Shown in pieces: positions 1 to 7,905 of a DNA stretch of 8,510 nucleotides. Position numbers and translations under genes: made by a program. Each line of letters starts with the position of its first letter. The first letter of the stretch is position 1. This stretch comes from Oscillospiraceae bacterium (GTDB lineage: Bacteria > Bacillota > Clostridia > Oscillospirales > Oscillospiraceae). Where the stretch lies: positions 1-8,510 of the forward strand of contig JAEDKB010000058.1 of NCBI GenBank assembly GCA_016296045.1, in the 5' to 3' direction. A model generated the notes under the pieces. The model made no database searches. It was given only the letters and a program-made list of their open reading frames with translations, and had not been told where the DNA came from.

Positions 1-2
1 AT

Positions 3-11
3 AGTATACCA
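3..11 (-). promoter_or_regulatory. Possible leftward extended -10 box
   Basis: Read on the - strand this is TGGTATACT, which fits the TGnTATAAT extended -10 pattern with one mismatch in the hexamer. It would drive a gene to the left of the window, divergent from gdpP. No good -35 box is seen 16-18 bp upstream of it. A second GTATAC palindrome lies at 27-32. In AT-rich DNA such matches arise by chance, so this is only a candidate. Confidence 0.25.
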
Positions 12-74
12 CAATTATCCAAAGAAGTATACAAAAATTTGAAAAAGGGGAAAATGAAAGAAAGAAACCGCGGT

Positions 75-130
75 AAAAAACGGAAATAACTGTAGCAAAA
101 AACGGAAATAACTGTAGCAAAAAACGAAAA
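75..130 (+). repeat. 22-bp tandem A-tract repeat upstream of gdpP
   Basis: Two perfect 22-bp copies (75-96 and 97-118), each starting AAAAAACGGAAA and ending CTGTAGC, are followed by a decayed third start (119-130, AAAAAACGAAAA). The 22-bp period is close to two helical turns, so the three A6 tracts lie on the same face of the helix and should bend the DNA. The repeat ends just before the extended -10 box. It may therefore act as an UP-like element or a protein binding site. The repeat is seen directly; the role is inferred. Confidence 0.85.
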
Positions 131-134
131 TATT

Positions 135-143
135 TGATATAAT
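135..143 (+). promoter_or_regulatory. Extended -10 promoter of the gdpP operon
   Basis: TG at 135-136, one base, then a perfect TATAAT at 138-143 make a consensus extended -10 element for the housekeeping sigma factor. The -35 position for a 17-bp spacer (115-120, TAGCAA) is poor, as is usual for extended -10 promoters, and lies inside the A-tract repeat. Transcription should start near 149-151, giving a leader of roughly 33 bases before gdpP. It is the only strong promoter I find ahead of the six-gene cluster. Confidence 0.75.
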
Positions 144-161
144 AAAACAATCTATACGAAC

Positions 162-182
162 TCCGAAGGGAGGTCTTCGCGG
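162..182 (+). promoter_or_regulatory. gdpP ribosome binding site in a hairpin loop
   Basis: AAGGGAGGT (166-174) is a near-ideal SD about 9 bases before the ATG at 183. CGAAG (164-168) and CTTCG (175-179) can pair into a 5-bp stem with GGAGGT in the loop, and C163-G181 may add a pair across a bulge. The core SD would stay in the loop, so the fold could present it or modulate access. The pairing is seen in sequence; any effect is inferred. Confidence 0.6.
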
Positions 183-2162
183 ATGAACAAAAAACTGCAT
201 CGGTTGATGCAGCCGAATATGCTGCTTTATTTTGTGGTTATGGTATTGTTTGCTGTTGCGGCACTGGTGCTGGGGCAGTATTATCTTGCCATCGGAGAGA
301 CGGCCGTAACGCTTCTGCTGCTGTTTTTCTATCAGTGGATGGGAACGCGCCGCCGCCGCTTGTTGAGCGAATATGTTCAGCAGACGAACGAAATGATGAG
401 CCGCGCCGCAGACGGGGAGGTACCGTTTCCGGTCGCGCTGATCCAACTGAACGAAAACGAGCTGGTATGGTATAATAAACCGTTTGCCAATCTGGTCAAT
501 CTCCGAGAGAGCATTTTTTCCAAGCGCATAGACGAGATTTTTCCCTCCTTTGCTCTGGAATGGCTGGCTTCCGGCAAGACCGAAAGTCCGGACGAGCTCC
601 GTTATCGCGGCAGACGTTTTCGCGTGACCGGCTCTCTGCTTCCGAATAAAGATACCAAAAACAACCTGCTGATGGGCATGATCTATTTGCAGGATATGAC
701 GGAGCTTTTGCAGGTGCGCGATGAGTATATCCGCTCGCGTCCGATGGTATCGATTGTGCTTGTGGATAACTACGATGAGCTGACGAACAATCTGCCGGAT
801 GCGGCAATTTCCAATCTCAACGCGCAGATCAATGAGAAGGTCAGCCGCTGGTCGGACGAATATAACGGTCTGCTGCGCCGCTTGGAGCGCAACCGGTTTT
901 TGCTGCTGCTGGAGGCAAAAGAGCTTGCGTCCATGGCGGAGGCTAAGTTTTCTCTGCTGGAATCCGTCCGCGAGATTACCAATCCTGCCGGTATCGCCGC
1001 AACCGTTTCCATCGGCATCGGCAAAGACGGCGTGGACTTCCGCGAGGACTATGATTTTGCGGCGCTTTCGATTGAAATGGCGCTTTCTCGCGGCGGTGAT
1101 CAGGCGGTCATCAAGGATCGCTATGATTTCACCTTCTTCGGCGGCAGGAACAAGACGACGGAGCGCCGCACCAAGGTCAAGTCCCGCGTCATGGCATCGT
1201 CGCTGTCGGAGCTCATTATGCAGTCCGGACGAGTTTTCATTATGGGTCACAAGATGGCGGATCTGGACGCTGTCGGCGCGGCAATCGGTCTGTGCTGCCT
1301 GTGCCGCAAAAAGGGGAAAAAGGTCAATATCGTCATTGATCCGGAGGCCAATGCGGCAAAATCCCTGCTTGCTATGGTTCAGAATATGCCGGAGTATGCC
1401 GACTGCTTTATTACCGGTCAGGATGCGCTTTTGGAAGCGGATGCAAAGAGCCTGCTGATCGTTGTGGATACCAACCGACCCGATCAGGTCGAGTGCAAGC
1501 CGCTGCTCGAATCCATACGCCGTGTCGTGATCATCGACCACCATCGCCGGGCTGCGGACTATATCGAGCAGCCGGTTCTGAATTTGCATGAGCCGTTTGC
1601 ATCTTCTGCTTCCGAGCTGGTCACCGAGCTTTTACAGTATGCCGTGGAGGTATCCGACATCCATTCCAACGAGGCTGCCGCGCTTCTTGCCGGCATCGTG
1701 CTGGATACCAAGAATTTCGGTGTGCGGACCTCCAGCCGTACCTTTGAGGCGGCCGCCTTCCTGCGAAGGATCGGCGCGGATACGGTCGAGGTGAAAAAGC
1801 TGTTCCAGAATGATCTGTCTTCGACCGTCGCCCGTTATAAGATTATTCAGAGCGCCCGTCTTTATCGCCAGAAAATTGCGATTGCCGCACTGGATTATAC
1901 CGCGACGCGTACCATTGCGGCGCAGGCTGCCGATGAACTGCTGAACATTTCCGGCATTGAAGCCTCCTTTGTGCTTTATCCGCAGGAAAAGCAGACGATC
2001 ATCTCCGCACGTTCCATCGGCGATGCAAACGTGCAGGTCATACTTGAGCCGCTCGGCGGAGGCGGCAATGCAGCCACAGCCGGCGCACAGGTCAAAAACA
2101 AGAGTGTCTCGGCAACGCTGGATGAGCTGCTGAAATCCATAGACAATTTTTTTGAAGCCTGA
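183..2162 (+). CDS. gdpP: GdpP-type cyclic-di-AMP phosphodiesterase
   Basis: This is a membrane-bound DHH/DHHA1 phosphodiesterase of 659 residues, the usual GdpP/YybT length. The family hydrolyses c-di-AMP to pApA and so controls potassium, osmolyte and cell wall homeostasis. Two membrane helices lie at about 13-31 and 33-50. A PAS-like region follows (about 84-178), then a degenerate GGDEF domain (about 186-316) with ERNRF where GGDEF would be. The DHH domain starts at about 348. Its metal ligands are visible as GHKMADLD (H356, D360, D362), D429 in VVDTN, the D452-H453-H454 motif, and D508 in LDTKNF. The DHHA1 Gly loop is at 624-637 and reads GGGGN, where His is more usual after the glycines. 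The ATG at 183 follows a strong SD. It is first in the cluster; rplI starts 31 bases downstream, the same order as yybT-rplI in B. subtilis. Confidence 0.95.
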   Translation: MNKKLHRLMQPNMLLYFVVMVLFAVAALVLGQYYLAIGETAVTLLLLFFYQWMGTRRRRLLSEYVQQTNEMMSRAADGEVPFPVALIQLNENELVWYNKPFANLVNLRESIFSKRIDEIFPSFALEWLASGKTESPDELRYRGRRFRVTGSLLPNKDTKNNLLMGMIYLQDMTELLQVRDEYIRSRPMVSIVLVDNYDELTNNLPDAAISNLNAQINEKVSRWSDEYNGLLRRLERNRFLLLLEAKELASMAEAKFSLLESVREITNPAGIAATVSIGIGKDGVDFREDYDFAALSIEMALSRGGDQAVIKDRYDFTFFGGRNKTTERRTKVKSRVMASSLSELIMQSGRVFIMGHKMADLDAVGAAIGLCCLCRKKGKKVNIVIDPEANAAKSLLAMVQNMPEYADCFITGQDALLEADAKSLLIVVDTNRPDQVECKPLLESIRRVVIIDHHRRAADYIEQPVLNLHEPFASSASELVTELLQYAVEVSDIHSNEAAALLAGIVLDTKNFGVRTSSRTFEAAAFLRRIGADTVEVKKLFQNDLSSTVARYKIIQSARLYRQKIAIAALDYTATRTIAAQAADELLNISGIEASFVLYPQEKQTIISARSIGDANVQVILEPLGGGGNAATAGAQVKNKSVSATLDELLKSIDNFFEA

Positions 2163-2193
2163 TTTTTCAAAATACACATAAGGAGGAAACACC

Positions 2194-2640
2194 ATGAAAG
2201 TGATCTTGCAGCAGGACGTAAAGGGCAAGGGCAAGCGCGGTCAGATGATCGAAGTATCTGACGGCTATGCAAGAAATTATATGCTGCCGCGTAAAATTGC
2301 GGTAGAGGCAACGGCGGATAATGTCAATACGATGCGAATGAATGATAAGGCGCAGCAGGAAAAACGCCAGAAGGAGCGCGAAGAGGCATTTGCAATTTCC
2401 AAGAAGATGAAGGATATGGTCGTTGTGGTTCGCGCCAAGGGCGGCGGAGCAGGCAGACTGTTCGGTTCCGTCACCACACAGGAGATTGCCGAAGCCATCC
2501 AGAAGCAGGAGGGCATCAACATCGACAAGCGGAAAATCGTTCTGGACGAACAGATCAAGACCGTCGGTGAGTATACCGTAAAGATTAAGCTGGGTTACGA
2601 GATCAATGCCGAGCTGAAGCTCCGTGTCGAGGAGCAGTAA
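2194..2640 (+). CDS. rplI: 50S ribosomal protein L9
   Basis: This 148-residue protein matches bL9 in length and layout. The family binds 23S rRNA near the base of the L1 stalk and helps keep the reading frame on the large subunit. The N-terminal rRNA-binding domain (1-50) has the signature stretch VKGKGKRGQMIEVSDGYARN (9-28). A charged connecting helix (about 52-75, rich in K, E, R, Q) follows. The C-terminal domain (about 76-148) includes the RLFGSVT segment typical of L9. The start is set by AGGAGG at 2181-2186, seven bases before ATG. It sits 31 bases after gdpP and 26 before dnaB, so the three are probably co-transcribed. Nothing is missing or odd. Confidence 0.97.
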   Translation: MKVILQQDVKGKGKRGQMIEVSDGYARNYMLPRKIAVEATADNVNTMRMNDKAQQEKRQKEREEAFAISKKMKDMVVVVRAKGGGAGRLFGSVTTQEIAEAIQKQEGINIDKRKIVLDEQIKTVGEYTVKIKLGYEINAELKLRVEEQ

Positions 2641-2666
2641 CAGAAAGATAAGGGAGGAAATCCCAA

Positions 2667-4016
2667 ATGGATGAGTTATTAGGCCGTCAGGCGCCCCATT
2701 CTCTGGAGGCGGAGCAGTCCGTTCTCGGCTCCTTGCTGATCGACAGCCGCTGTGTCAACGATGTGATCGGCATGGTGCGTCCGGAGGATTTTTATCTGAA
2801 AACCAACCGCGAGATCTATGAGACGATCTATGAGATGTTCAGCTATTCTCAGGTGATCGATCCGGTTACGGTGCTGGATAAAATGCGCGAGCGCGGTGTC
2901 TATGATGAGCAGAGCTCCACGAAGTATATTATGCAGCTCATGGAGATCACGCCGACTGCGGCCAATGTCAAGCAGTATGCGCAGATTGTCCATGATAAAG
3001 CGCTGCTTCGGAATTTATCCGATGCCGCCTCCGAGATCGTCGATACGGTCTATGAGGGGGTCGGCAGCGCGCAGGATATTCTGGAGGCGGCGGAAAAGAA
3101 GATCTATGCGCTGCGCCGCGGCAATACCAATGAGTCATTGGAGCACGTCGGTACGATTCTGCTCAAGGTGTTTGACCGTCTGACCGAGCTGAGTGAGTCC
3201 GGCAGCGATATTTCCGGTATTTCGTGCGGACTTCGCGATCTGGATAAATTTATCAGCGGCCTGAACAAGTCGGATCTGATGCTGCTTGCGGCGCGTCCCG
3301 GCATGGGCAAAACCTCCATGGCGCTGAACATTGCGCTGAATGTCGCAAAGAAATACCCGAAAAAAACCGTCGCGTTTTTCTCGCTGGAAATGTCAAAGCA
3401 GCAGTTGGTAACGAGACTGATTTCCAACGAGAGCTTTGTGGATAACAAAAAGCTGGTTACGGGACAGCTCAGCGTGGACGAATGGGGCAAGATCGGCATC
3501 GCCTCGGCTGCATTGTCGGCAACGGATCTGCGCGTGGATGACAATCCGTCGGTCACGGTCGCCGAGATCAATGCTAAGTGCCGCCGAGTGGACGACCTTG
3601 CGCTGGTGATTATCGACTATTTGCAGCTTATGACCTCGTCAGGGTCGGGAAAAAGCTACAGCGGCGAAAACCGTCAGCAGGTCGTTTCCGATATTTCCCG
3701 AAGCCTGAAGATCATGGCAAAGGAGCTGAACGTACCGGTCATCTGCCTGTCGCAGCTTTCCCGTGCCAACGAAAGCCGTCAGGACAAACGCCCGATGCTT
3801 TCCGATCTGCGTGAATCCGGCGCCATTGAGCAGGATGCGGACGAAGTATTGTTCCTCTATCGTGAGGATTACTATAACAAGGATACCGAAAAACAGAACA
3901 TCGCGGAATGCATTGTGGCAAAAAACCGTCACGGCGAGACCGGTACGGTAGAGCTGCAATGGCTGCCGCAGTTTACGACCTTTGCAGATCGGGAGTGGAG
4001 ACATGATGAAGGCTGA
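2667..4016 (+). CDS. dnaB: Replicative DNA helicase DnaB
   Basis: This is a 449-residue hexameric ring helicase that unwinds DNA at the replication fork (called DnaC in B. subtilis). The N-terminal DnaB domain (about 7-110) opens with the family-typical PHSLEAEQSVLGSLL. The RecA-like motor (about 180-449) has Walker A ARPGMGKTS (209-217), the FSLEMS segment (238-243), Walker B with IIDYLQL (315-321, D317), SQLSR (362-366), and KNRHGETG (419-426) with the expected arginine finger region. No intein interrupts the motor, although DnaB is a common intein host. AGGGAGG at 2651-2657 supports the ATG at 2667. The last 14 bases overlap tilS, which suggests translational coupling. Length and motifs are normal. 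Confidence 0.97.
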   Translation: MDELLGRQAPHSLEAEQSVLGSLLIDSRCVNDVIGMVRPEDFYLKTNREIYETIYEMFSYSQVIDPVTVLDKMRERGVYDEQSSTKYIMQLMEITPTAANVKQYAQIVHDKALLRNLSDAASEIVDTVYEGVGSAQDILEAAEKKIYALRRGNTNESLEHVGTILLKVFDRLTELSESGSDISGISCGLRDLDKFISGLNKSDLMLLAARPGMGKTSMALNIALNVAKKYPKKTVAFFSLEMSKQQLVTRLISNESFVDNKKLVTGQLSVDEWGKIGIASAALSATDLRVDDNPSVTVAEINAKCRRVDDLALVIIDYLQLMTSSGSGKSYSGENRQQVVSDISRSLKIMAKELNVPVICLSQLSRANESRQDKRPMLSDLRESGAIEQDADEVLFLYREDYYNKDTEKQNIAECIVAKNRHGETGTVELQWLPQFTTFADREWRHDEG

Positions 4017-5349
4017 AGTGCTTTCATGGTGCCGCAGCTTATCTCTTTTTTCCGAAGGCGACCGCGTCATCTGCGCAGTGTCCGGAGGAGCAGACTCCAT
4101 GGCAATGCTGTGGTGTCTGCGTTCCTTGCAAAACGAGCTGGGCATCTGTGTGTCTGCGGCTCATTTTAACCACTGCCTGCGTGCAGAAGAATCCGACCGG
4201 GATGAGCGCTTTGTCGCTGAGTTTTGTGCAAAGCACAAAATCCCGCTGTTTACGGGCAGAGCGGATGTGGCAGAATATGCCGTGCGGAGCGGAAAATCGA
4301 TAGAGGATGCCGCGCGGGAAAAGCGCTATGCGTTTTTGCAGTCGCTTCCGTGCGATAAACTTGCAACGGCGCATACGGCGGATGACAATGCCGAGACGGT
4401 TTTGCTCCATATCCTGCGCGGCAGCGGTCTGCGCGGTCTGTGCGGCATTCCGCCGAAGCGCGGTAAAATTATCCGGCCGCTGCTTTCGGTTGACCGTGAG
4501 CAGATTTTGACCTATCTGAAAGAGGAAAACCTTTCTTGGTGTGAGGATTCCTCCAATGCGCTTGACACTTGCAGCCGCAATCGTCTGCGCCATCATGTTC
4601 TTCCGTTGCTGCGTGAGGAAGAACCGAATTTTTCGCAAATGCTTCTGCGGCAATCGGCGCTGCTGCGCGAGGAGGATGCGCTGCTGGATGAAATGGCGGC
4701 AAAGCTTCTGCGGCATCCGGAGGGTGCGCCGAACCTGTGGCTGGTCGCACCGATTCTTCATGCGCCCAACGCCCTGCAAAAACGGGCGCTGCGGCTGATT
4801 GTAAGGCAGTATCTGCCCAAAAATGTTTCCATGAAGCATATCGAGGCGCTGCGCGCTCTGCTGAAAGCGACAAACCCCTCCGCGCAGCTTTCTCTTCCGG
4901 AGGGTCTGACGGCGCGTCGCTGCTATGATGCCATTGAGATTACAAGGCAGATTTCATTCTGTCTGCCTGAAACGGCGCTGAACGTTTCCGGATCAACGGA
5001 GCTAACGCCGATCGGAATGACAGTTGAGTGCCGCGTGGTAGAATCTTTTGAAAAATACGCAAATACCCCGTTTCAATTTGCAATAAAATATGATATGATG
5101 AGTGCCGATCCGCTTTATGTTCGTTCGCGCCGCCGGGGAGACACGATCATAACGCAGGGCGGCTGCAGAAGAACACTAAAAAAACTTCTGATTGACCGAA
5201 AAATCCCCCGTTCCGAGCGAGAGCGTCTGGCGGTCGTTACGGACGGAGCGCAGGTGCTTGCGGTAGCGGGTCTCGGTGTCAGTCAGAATCATCGGGCGGT
5301 GATCGGTGCGCCGGCGCTGCTGCTGCGGTTTGAGCAGAAGGAGAAATAG
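4003..5349 (+). CDS. tilS: tRNA(Ile)-lysidine synthetase
   Basis: TilS is an ATP-dependent cytoplasmic enzyme that converts C34 of the CAU-anticodon tRNA-Ile to lysidine, so that it reads AUA as isoleucine. From the ATG at 4003 the product is 448 residues. The N-type PP-loop SGGADS is at 27-32, HFNHCLR at 54-60, the substrate-binding stretch HTADDNAETVLLHILRG at 124-140, and RNRLRH at 192-197. The C-terminal TilS domain is recognisable by RRRGDT and LLIDRKIPRSER, so this is a full-length form. I chose ATG 4003 because GGGAG (3991-3995) lies seven bases upstream; ATG 4006 is equally possible. An in-frame TTG at 3982 would extend it by seven residues with no better SD. It starts inside dnaB in another frame and ends two bases before hpt. 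Confidence 0.95.
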   Translation: MMKAEVLSWCRSLSLFSEGDRVICAVSGGADSMAMLWCLRSLQNELGICVSAAHFNHCLRAEESDRDERFVAEFCAKHKIPLFTGRADVAEYAVRSGKSIEDAAREKRYAFLQSLPCDKLATAHTADDNAETVLLHILRGSGLRGLCGIPPKRGKIIRPLLSVDREQILTYLKEENLSWCEDSSNALDTCSRNRLRHHVLPLLREEEPNFSQMLLRQSALLREEDALLDEMAAKLLRHPEGAPNLWLVAPILHAPNALQKRALRLIVRQYLPKNVSMKHIEALRALLKATNPSAQLSLPEGLTARRCYDAIEITRQISFCLPETALNVSGSTELTPIGMTVECRVVESFEKYANTPFQFAIKYDMMSADPLYVRSRRRGDTIITQGGCRRTLKKLLIDRKIPRSERERLAVVTDGAQVLAVAGLGVSQNHRAVIGAPALLLRFEQKEK

Positions 5350-5351
5350 AA

Positions 5352-5891
5352 ATGCGCCGGGATCTGGAACGTGTGCTGCTGACAAAAGAGGAAATTCAAT
5401 CGCGTGTTGCGCAGCTAAGGGCGCAGCTTGCACGGGATTATGACGGCAAAGACCCTGTTTTTCTGGGGGTTCTCAAGGGAGCCGTTCCGTTTTTTAAGGA
5501 TCTCACCTCAGAAATCCCGATCCGATGCAGCTATGATTTCATCTACGCCTCCTCCTACGGTGCCGGAGTGCAGAGCTCCGGTCAGGTGCATCTTCTAAAG
5601 GATGCGTCTATGGAGCTGCGCGGCCGACATGTGGTCGTGGTGGAGGATATTCTCGATACCGGTTATACGCTGGATTTCCTGCAAAAGCACCTTCTGCAAA
5701 AGAAGCCTGCGTCCTTGCGGTTCTGTATCCTTCTGGATAAGCCCAAGGGTCGCAAAGTTGCTTTCAAAGCGGATTACGTCGGGTTTACGATCCCGAATGA
5801 ATTTGTTGTCGGCTACGGTCTGGACTACAATGAAGCCTACCGAAATCTGCCCTATGTCGGGGTTTTGAAATCGGAGATATATTCCAAATAA
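5352..5891 (+). CDS. hpt: Hypoxanthine phosphoribosyltransferase
   Basis: This 179-residue type I phosphoribosyltransferase salvages hypoxanthine (and usually guanine), using PRPP to form IMP/GMP in the cytoplasm. The PRPP-binding motif VVVVEDILDTGYT is at 94-106, with E98 and D99 contacting ribose and D102 as the likely catalytic base. LKGA (41-44) supplies the pyrophosphate-binding loop. The flexible loop has ASSYG (66-70), and FVVGYGLDYNEAYRNLPYVG (151-170) is the purine- and metal-binding end of bacterial HPRTs. The SD AAGGAG (5338-5343) lies within the 3' end of tilS, and only two bases separate the tilS stop from this ATG, so coupling is likely. The tilS-hpt-ftsH order is conserved in many Firmicutes. 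Confidence 0.96.
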   Translation: MRRDLERVLLTKEEIQSRVAQLRAQLARDYDGKDPVFLGVLKGAVPFFKDLTSEIPIRCSYDFIYASSYGAGVQSSGQVHLLKDASMELRGRHVVVVEDILDTGYTLDFLQKHLLQKKPASLRFCILLDKPKGRKVAFKADYVGFTIPNEFVVGYGLDYNEAYRNLPYVGVLKSEIYSK

Positions 5892-5903
5892 AGGAGCAAG
5901 ATC

Positions 5904-7781
5904 TTGAACAAAGTTTCTAAATCACTGAATCTGCTGATCTATGTAGTCATTCTGGCGCTTGTTGTTTTTCTGCTGCTCAATCTCTTTGGCAGCAGCAATG
6001 CCGTGACGGTCAGCTATTCCGAAGTCCGCACGCTGTTTTTAGAAGAAAAGGTCAAGTCATTTGACTATGACGATGGCATTCTGACGCTTTCCCTGTCCGA
6101 ACCGTTCATGGAAAGCACAACGGTAGAGCACGAGCTTGCGGACGTAGATATGTTCCGTGAGGAATTGCATACGGTCTATGAGCGTCAACTCAAGGCGGGC
6201 ATCATTGAAAGCTATAACTTTGCCCCGGATAGGGGGACACCGTGGTATATTACCATGCTTCCGTACATTTTGATGACGGTTCTGATGTTTGTGTTCCTTT
6301 ATTTCCTGCTGGGCAGAGCGAATGGCAACAACGCCGCAATGAAATTTAACCGAGCCAATGTGCACGTTGGTTCCGGCGAAAAAAGGGTCACGTTTGATGA
6401 CGTTGCAGGTGCGGAAGAGGAAAAGGCGGAGCTGCAAGAGATCGTCGATTTCCTTCGTAATCCGCAAAAATACCGTACGATCGGCGCAAAGATCCCGAAG
6501 GGAGTGCTTCTGGTCGGACCTCCGGGTACCGGCAAAACCCTGATTGCAAAAGCAGTCGCGGGAGAGGCGGATGTGCAGTTCCTTTCGATTTCCGGTTCTG
6601 ATTTTGTCGAGCTGTATGTCGGTGTCGGCGCAAGCCGTGTGCGTGACCTGTTTGAACAGGCAAAAAAATCCGCTCCCTCGATCATTTTCATTGACGAGAT
6701 CGATGCCGTCGGACGCCGCCGCGGCGCAGGTCTGGGTGGCGGACACGATGAACGCGAACAGACGCTCAACCAGCTTCTGGTAGAGATGGACGGCTTCGGG
6801 AGCAACGAAGGTGTGATCGTCATGGCGGCGACCAACCGTCAGGATATTCTCGATCCCGCGCTGCTGCGTCCCGGCCGTTTTGACCGTCAGATTTATGTCA
6901 GCTTACCGGATGTCAAGGGTCGTGAAGAGATCCTTCAGGTTCATGCAAAGAACAAAATGCTGGCCGATGATGTGGATCTGAAGGTCGTAGCCCGCTCCAC
7001 CGGCGGCTTTACCGGTGCGGATCTGGCCAATCTTCTCAATGAGGCGGCGCTTGCCTCTGCGCGAAAGAATTGTCCGGTCATTACGATGAGCACCATTGAA
7101 GAATCCATTTTAAAGGTTCTTGCCGGGCCGGAAAAGCGCAGCCGCATCAATGTGGAACGCGATCGGCGCATTACGGCCTTCCATGAGGCGGGTCATGCAG
7201 TTGCCATGTACTTTTTGCCCACGCAGGATCCCGTGCATCAGATCACGATTGTGCCCAGAGGCAAGACGCTCGGTATGACGATCAGTCTGCCCGAGGAGGA
7301 TTCCAACCATATGACGCGCAACCAGATGCGCGAGCAGATTGTTGCTTTGCTGGGAGGCCGTATTGCCGAACAGTTGGAATTTGACGATATTTCCACCGGC
7401 GCGTCGAATGACCTGCAGCGTGCAACACGTCTGGCACATGATATGATCGCAAAATACGGCATGAGCGAGCGCATCGGCGCGGTGTCTTTCGATAACGGTG
7501 ATGAAATTTTTGTCGGCCGTGATTATGAAAGAACCAAGAGCTATTCGGAAAAAACCGGCGGCGAGATCGACGCGGAAATGAAGCGTGTGATCGACGAGGC
7601 ATACCATCGCTGCACGGAGATTCTGAAAGAGCACCATGATAAGCTGACGAAAATCGCGCAATTCCTGCTGGAAAACGAGAATATGAGCCGAAAGCAGTTT
7701 GAAGCCTGCATGAACGGCGAAGAAATTCCGGAAAAGGCAGAGAGCTTCTTTGATACGGTCGAAGCATCGAAGGAACAATGA
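5904..7781 (+). CDS. ftsH: ATP-dependent zinc metalloprotease FtsH
   Basis: FtsH is a membrane-anchored AAA+ protease that extracts and degrades damaged membrane proteins and short-lived regulators. The product has 625 residues. Membrane helix 1 is at about 9-28, a short extracytoplasmic domain at about 30-113, and helix 2 at about 115-137. The AAA+ domain follows, with Walker A GPPGTGKT (205-212), pore loop FVELYVG (234-240), Walker [10 protein letters not shown] (260-268) and the second region of homology ending RPGRFDR (322-328). The M41 protease has HEAGH (427-431) and the third zinc ligand D503 in SNDLQRAT. All catalytic residues are present. Translation starts at TTG 5904, with AAGGAG at 5891-5896 overlapping the hpt stop and spaced seven bases away. 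No ATG lies nearby in frame before helix 1. Confidence 0.97.
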   Translation: MNKVSKSLNLLIYVVILALVVFLLLNLFGSSNAVTVSYSEVRTLFLEEKVKSFDYDDGILTLSLSEPFMESTTVEHELADVDMFREELHTVYERQLKAGIIESYNFAPDRGTPWYITMLPYILMTVLMFVFLYFLLGRANGNNAAMKFNRANVHVGSGEKRVTFDDVAGAEEEKAELQEIVDFLRNPQKYRTIGAKIPKGVLLVGPPGTGKTLIAKAVAGEADVQFLSISGSDFVELYVGVGASRVRDLFEQAKKSAPSIIFIDEIDAVGRRRGAGLGGGHDEREQTLNQLLVEMDGFGSNEGVIVMAATNRQDILDPALLRPGRFDRQIYVSLPDVKGREEILQVHAKNKMLADDVDLKVVARSTGGFTGADLANLLNEAALASARKNCPVITMSTIEESILKVLAGPEKRSRINVERDRRITAFHEAGHAVAMYFLPTQDPVHQITIVPRGKTLGMTISLPEEDSNHMTRNQMREQIVALLGGRIAEQLEFDDISTGASNDLQRATRLAHDMIAKYGMSERIGAVSFDNGDEIFVGRDYERTKSYSEKTGGEIDAEMKRVIDEAYHRCTEILKEHHDKLTKIAQFLLENENMSRKQFEACMNGEEIPEKAESFFDTVEASKEQ

Positions 7782-7786
7782 AATAA

Positions 7787-7808
7787 TGGGCTGCCTAACG
7801 GCAGCCCA
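7787..7808 (+). terminator. 9-bp hairpin after ftsH lacking a U-tract
   Basis: TGGGCTGCC (7787-7795) and GGCAGCCCA (7800-7808) pair perfectly around a TAAC loop, five bases after the ftsH stop. The base-pair content is what an intrinsic terminator would have, but ACAAAAAAC follows instead of a run of T. It may be an mRNA 3'-end stabiliser or a factor-dependent stop, or it may let transcription run on into the tRNA region. The stem is certain; the terminator role is doubtful. Confidence 0.5.
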
Positions 7809-7828
7809 ACAAAAAACGATTCCAAAAA

Positions 7829-7905
7829 TCCGAATATGCCGTAACATAACCAAATAAAGTCATTTGCGCCCGTAGCTCAGCAGGATAGAGCGTTCGCCTC
7901 CTAAG
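7829..7905 (+). repeat. Direct repeat, copy 1 (tRNA-Arg 5' half plus upstream DNA)
   Basis: Aligned without gaps to 8034-8110 at a fixed offset of 205 bp, 66 of 77 positions are identical by hand count. The repeat covers about 37 bp of upstream DNA and the tRNA from base 1 to the end of the anticodon loop plus one base. Similarity stops abruptly after CCTAAG. This copy has lost the better -10-like box: CATAAC at 7845-7850 against AATAAT at 8050-8055. Confidence 0.85.

Noticed and set aside
75..130. CRISPR-like repeats
   Set aside because: The 22-bp units abut with no spacers and there are no cas genes.
15..1589. Long - strand open frame of 524 codons opposite gdpP
   Set aside because: It is antisense to a clearly conserved gene, has no matching domain or SD-supported start, and its tail runs into the A-rich leader as a Phe-rich string. 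It is a composition shadow.
2194..2313. L9 signature departures (Met30 and Lys34 where Leu and Gly are common)
   Set aside because: Variation at these positions is, to my knowledge, seen in clostridial L9 proteins, and the rest of the domain is normal.
2652..2664. GGGA/TCCC inverted repeat around the dnaB SD
   Set aside because: A four-pair stem with a five-base loop is too weak to call a regulatory structure.
7110..7853. Long - strand open frame opposite the ftsH 3' half
   Set aside because: It overlaps the conserved FtsH protease domain, has no recognisable family or SD, and is explained by codon bias on the coding strand.
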